From the NCBI GenBank assembly GCA_039583695.1, contig JAVKSL010000121.1, positions 1 to 7,536 on the forward strand: DNA of 7,536 bases. The letters are read 5' to 3'. The notes under the pieces were generated by a model. It was not told the DNA's origin, did no database searches, and worked only from the letters and a program-made list of their open reading frames with translations. Of this stretch, positions 5,725 through 7,536 are shown piece by piece. Positions within the stretch are counted from its first letter, which is position 1. Every line of letters begins with the position of its first letter. The DNA is from JAVKSL01 sp039583695 (lineage in GTDB: Bacteria > Actinomycetota > Acidimicrobiia > Acidimicrobiales > JAJPHD01). The translations under genes and the position numbers were made by a program.

Positions 5725-5729
5725 CCTCC
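5725..5729 (-). promoter_or_regulatory. Ribosome binding site of the secreted-protein gene
   Basis: GGAGG on the minus strand, 7 nt upstream of ATG 5717-5715. It fixes the start and rules against the TTG at 5732, which would place the site inside the coding region. Confidence 0.8.
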
Positions 5730-5763
5730 CAAGAGAGTCTGTTAGGGACCGCCGAATAGCGCT

Positions 5764-5786
5764 CCTCCTATGCAGGCTATAGGAGG
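5764..5786. promoter_or_regulatory. Candidate operator: perfect 8+8 bp dyad over the -10 box
   Basis: CCTCCTAT (5764-5771) and ATAGGAGG (5779-5786) are exact reverse complements separated by 7 nt. The dyad covers the -10 hexamer (5774-5779) and the probable start point of the secreted-protein promoter, where repressors usually bind. The BlaI-type repressor encoded upstream is the obvious candidate binder. As RNA it could also form a hairpin just after the M56 gene, so a terminator role is possible. Confidence 0.5.
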
Positions 5787-5802
5787 TTGGCGGGGATGTC
5801 AA
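5774..5802 (-). promoter_or_regulatory. Promoter of the secreted-protein gene
   Basis: On the minus strand there is a perfect -35 TTGACA (5802-5797), a 17-nt spacer and a -10 TAGCCT (5779-5774), which fits the actinobacterial TAnnnT pattern. The -35 contains the TGA stop codon of the M56 gene. Transcription would start near 5767, leaving a leader of about 50 nt before ATG 5717. Confidence 0.65.
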
Positions 5803-6836
5803 TCCCCCGCTGCCGTCGGCAAACCGTTCCAGGTCCTCACCAACCTGACCCCTATAACCGTGGCGAGGCGCGCAGACTGGCCATCAGCCTGATGGTCGAT
5901 CTCGCGGATCGCTCGGTGCATTGAACTCACCTGGCTAGCCGGCTCGGCGGCACCACGCGGTATCGTCCAGGCCACAACCCCGGCTGCCACCAGGCCCACG
6001 CTTAGGAAGGCAACGGTCATGCGACTTGCGAACCTGGCCGCTGCAGGCATCCTGCCGCAGCACAAGGTCTCGACCCGGAGGCCGAGCCAGTCCGCTCGAG
6101 AGCTGGCTGGCGCAGCTGCCACTGCAGCCTCGTCTGATCCGCCCAGGGCCAACAGGGCAGAGGCGAGAGCACGGCAACTACTGACCTCGACCGCGAACCC
6201 GTCGGCAGCCAGCTCTGCCCGCAATTCGAACGCTTGGGCCAGTTGGCTCGCCATGGGGACCCAGACCAAACCGGCCCCTGCCAGCCGGGCTAAGACGAAG
6301 CGCAACGGGTCGCGGTGGCGAGCATGGTCCGCCTCGTGCGCCAGGACCGCTAGGAGTTCCTCGGATCCCAGGTGAGCGACCAGTTCGGTGGAGATGACCA
6401 CCTGGGGCCGCACCAGGCCCCGGCAGAAGGCGAAGGCCCTTGGGTCCTCACGCAGTGCCAGCCACGGGACCGACGCCCGCTCAGCGATCTCAGCAACGGT
6501 AACGGGGATCTGCGTGCATGGTCCTAGCCGGCGGCGCAGGCCCAGCGTGCGAACGAGCAGGACAAGCCCGACAGCTGCAATCATGACCATCGAGATCACT
6601 GCTACGAGCACGAGTGGCACGCCCGGTAACCAGGTACGCAGCCCCGCCCCGCCGCGATAGCCCAGGCCGGGCAGGGGAGCCAAACAGATGCGTCCGGGCA
6701 CGAAGCCTGCATCCATTACCGGCCACCGGCAGGGGAGCATGTCCCGGAACGCCCATAGTGCTCCGAATACCAGCAGCGTCTCGCTGATCGCGGCCAAGAG
6801 GATCATCAGATAGATCCCCCGTCGCAGCCCTTTCAT
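5799..6836 (-). CDS. Short BlaR1/MecR1-like M56 membrane zinc metalloprotease
   Basis: This is a 345-aa integral membrane protease. It has hydrophobic segments at about 9-28, 73-97 and 274-291, and a weaker one near 183-197. The zinc-binding HEADH is at 167-171 (E168 catalytic), and ELAAD at 208-212 supplies the likely third zinc ligand (E208). In BlaR1/MecR1 such a domain destroys the partner repressor after a signal. Here the C-terminal penicillin-binding sensor domain is missing: only about 50 residues follow the last membrane helix. M. tuberculosis Rv1845c is a similarly short relative beside a BlaI gene. ATG 6836 overlaps the repressor stop (ATGA), a sign of translational coupling. The reading frame stays open upstream to 7310 across the repressor gene, but that part is a shadow. 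The 3' end holds the -35 box of the next gene. Confidence 0.85.
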   Translation of the reverse strand: MKGLRRGIYLMILLAAISETLLVFGALWAFRDMLPCRWPVMDAGFVPGRICLAPLPGLGYRGGAGLRTWLPGVPLVLVAVISMVMIAAVGLVLLVRTLGLRRRLGPCTQIPVTVAEIAERASVPWLALREDPRAFAFCRGLVRPQVVISTELVAHLGSEELLAVLAHEADHARHRDPLRFVLARLAGAGLVWVPMASQLAQAFELRAELAADGFAVEVSSCRALASALLALGGSDEAAVAAAPASSRADWLGLRVETLCCGRMPAAARFASRMTVAFLSVGLVAAGVVAWTIPRGAAEPASQVSSMHRAIREIDHQADGQSARLATVIGVRLVRTWNGLPTAAGD

Positions 6837-7264
6837 TCGCCATCCTCTGCCAGCATCTGCTTGAGCATCTGCCGCAAGCGGGGATCGGAGGACACTTGGC
6901 TCACGAAACCGGCCACCGCGGCGGCGCCGAATCGCCGCAGCAACGCAGCCGACGCCTCGGACGCCGTGCGGGCCACGAACTCCTCGTCGCTCATTATCGG
7001 CTGGTAATGGTAAGCCCGCCCCTGCTTGTTGTGGCTCAACAGTGCCTTGGCCTCCAGGTGGCTCAGGACGGCCAGCACCGTCTTGTACGCAAGGGGCCTG
7101 TTCGGCCTGGCCTGGTTGACCACCTCTGTGACCTCCGCCACGCTGGCCGAGCCCTTCTCGCGGACGCACGCCAGGACTTCGGCCTCCAGCGGACCTATGC
7201 CCGAAGGTGGCCGGACCGGTCCTCCCTGCCCTCCCCGACCTGGGGGTACCACGCCTTCTCCCAC
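6833..7264 (-). CDS. BlaI/MecI-family winged-helix transcriptional repressor
   Basis: This 143-aa cytoplasmic DNA-binding protein probably acts as a dimer and represses until cleaved or displaced. Residues 24-90 form the winged helix: GPLEAEVLACV as helix 1, SVAEVTEVVN as helix 2, RPLAYKTVLAVLSHLEAKAL (56-75) as the recognition helix and following segment, and a GRAYHYQP wing (82-89). The C-terminal part (92-143) is the dimerisation region, ending RQMLKQMLAEDGE. The Gly/Pro/Arg-rich N-terminal extension of about 23 residues is unusual for the family. The GTG start at 7264 was kept because AAGGAGG lies 10 nt upstream; a shorter start is possible. It is the first gene of an operon with the M56 protease (4-nt overlap). 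Family proteins usually control their own operon, and a target gene for the secreted protein is inferred. Confidence 0.88.
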   Translation of the reverse strand: MGEGVVPPGRGGQGGPVRPPSGIGPLEAEVLACVREKGSASVAEVTEVVNQARPNRPLAYKTVLAVLSHLEAKALLSHNKQGRAYHYQPIMSDEEFVARTASEASAALLRRFGAAAVAGFVSQVSSDPRLRQMLKQMLAEDGE

Positions 7265-7274
7265 GGAAAACGCC

Positions 7275-7281
7275 CCTCCTT
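7275..7281 (-). promoter_or_regulatory. Ribosome binding site of the BlaI-family gene
   Basis: AAGGAGG on the minus strand with a 10-nt spacer to GTG 7264-7262. The match is strong, although the spacing is slightly long. It supports the extended N-terminus. Confidence 0.6.
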
Positions 7282-7309
7282 CGCTCTGATCTCACCTGCT
7301 CGTACTCCA

Positions 7310-7340
7310 ATACTAGGACTTCGTGGGCTCCCGCGCTGAA
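7310..7340 (-). promoter_or_regulatory. Weak candidate promoter for the blaI-like/M56 operon
   Basis: TAGTAT (7315-7310) fits the TAnnnT -10 pattern and would start transcription near 7303, about 22 nt before the AAGGAGG site. The best -35 is TTCAGC (7340-7335) at a long 19-nt spacing. No clear operator dyad like the one at 5764-5786 was found here. Confidence 0.3.
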
Positions 7341-7536
7341 TCGTTACTACTCCCCGGGCGCCCAGCTCGCGGTGGGCGACCATCGCTGCCACAGTTCGAG
7401 TGCTTACTGTCATGGGCCACCAAGGTCAGACCAGGGGGCGACCCTATTTGCTCCTTTGGGGCCTGACGTTAGTTAGTAGAGCAGGTTTGAACGGGTCGTG
7501 ACTGCGGTGGGCACGAGGGAAGTGCCTTTCCCGGCC
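7341..7536. other. Upstream region with no recognised gene
   Basis: I see no convincing coding signal. The open frames that cross it are short, arginine/proline-rich and lack ribosome binding sites. TACTAC-like pieces (7344-7349) and TTAGTTAGTAG (7469-7479) are AT-richer spots that could be part of a control region, but no dyad is clear. Confidence 0.35.

Noticed and set aside
5718..5732. Longer start (TTG) for the secreted protein
   Set aside because: It would place the GGAGG ribosome binding site inside the coding region. The ATG at 5717 has ideal spacing.
5052..7264. A beta-lactam resistance operon
   Set aside because: A BlaI-type repressor and an M56 protease are present, but no beta-lactamase or penicillin-binding protein and no sensor domain on the protease.
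6837..7310. In-frame upstream extension of the M56 protease by 158 residues
   Set aside because: It runs through the BlaI-family gene in another frame, is Arg/Gly/Pro-rich and pattern-free. ATG 6836 with the ATGA overlap is a far better start.
1..7536. CRISPR arrays, tRNA, rRNA or riboswitches
   Set aside because: No regularly spaced repeats, no cloverleaf and no conserved RNA motif were found by eye. A covariance-model search was not possible.

Overview
The window is high in G+C. The clues to origin are a MobF-type relaxase tail, a BlaI/M56 pair without a penicillin-binding sensor domain, GTG starts, TAnnnT -10 boxes and IS256/IS1634-type transposases. Together they suggest an actinobacterial chromosome or integrated element; the species cannot be named from the sequence. 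The window has a decayed mobile left half (about 1-3440) and an apparently intact right half, with every gene there on the minus strand (3535-7264).

Left half. An IS256-family insertion sequence occupies 318-1780 (1463 bp). It has imperfect inverted ends and an exact 8-bp target duplication (310-317 and 1781-1788). Its transposase is split by a frameshift in a six-base G run. Removing the element in thought restores a minus-strand reading that resembles the extreme C-terminus of a MobF/TrwC/TraA-type conjugative relaxase, followed by a conserved actinobacterial protein of unknown function at 1-237. Both are frameshifted. Further right is a small intact gene (2149-2346), probably leaderless, followed 18 nt later by a partner gene (2365-2782) broken by two 1-nt losses and an internal TGA. 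Then come an IS1634-like transposase fragment (2938-3162), a hairpin (3172-3207) and a possible IS3-like remnant (3288-3440). This looks like a graveyard of a former conjugative element.

Right half, read on the minus strand from 7264 downward. A BlaI/MecI-type repressor (6833-7264) overlaps by 4 nt a short M56 zinc metalloprotease (5799-6836, HEADH motif). Next is a secreted protein (5052-5717) with a signal peptide, two ISGPGLI motifs, a Ser/Ala/Gly-rich stretch and a six-cysteine C-terminal region. It has its own promoter: a perfect TTGACA overlapping the M56 stop codon, a 17-nt spacer and TAGCCT. A perfect 8+8 bp dyad lies over the -10 box, which is a plausible operator. Two strong hairpins (4988-5017 and 4886-4922) separate this group from a GT-C/PIG-V-like membrane glycosyltransferase (start chosen at 4746) of visibly lower G+C.

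Working model: the BlaI-like repressor and the M56 protease form a sensing pair, and the secreted protein is a candidate target. No beta-lactamase is present. No tRNA, rRNA or CRISPR array was seen.
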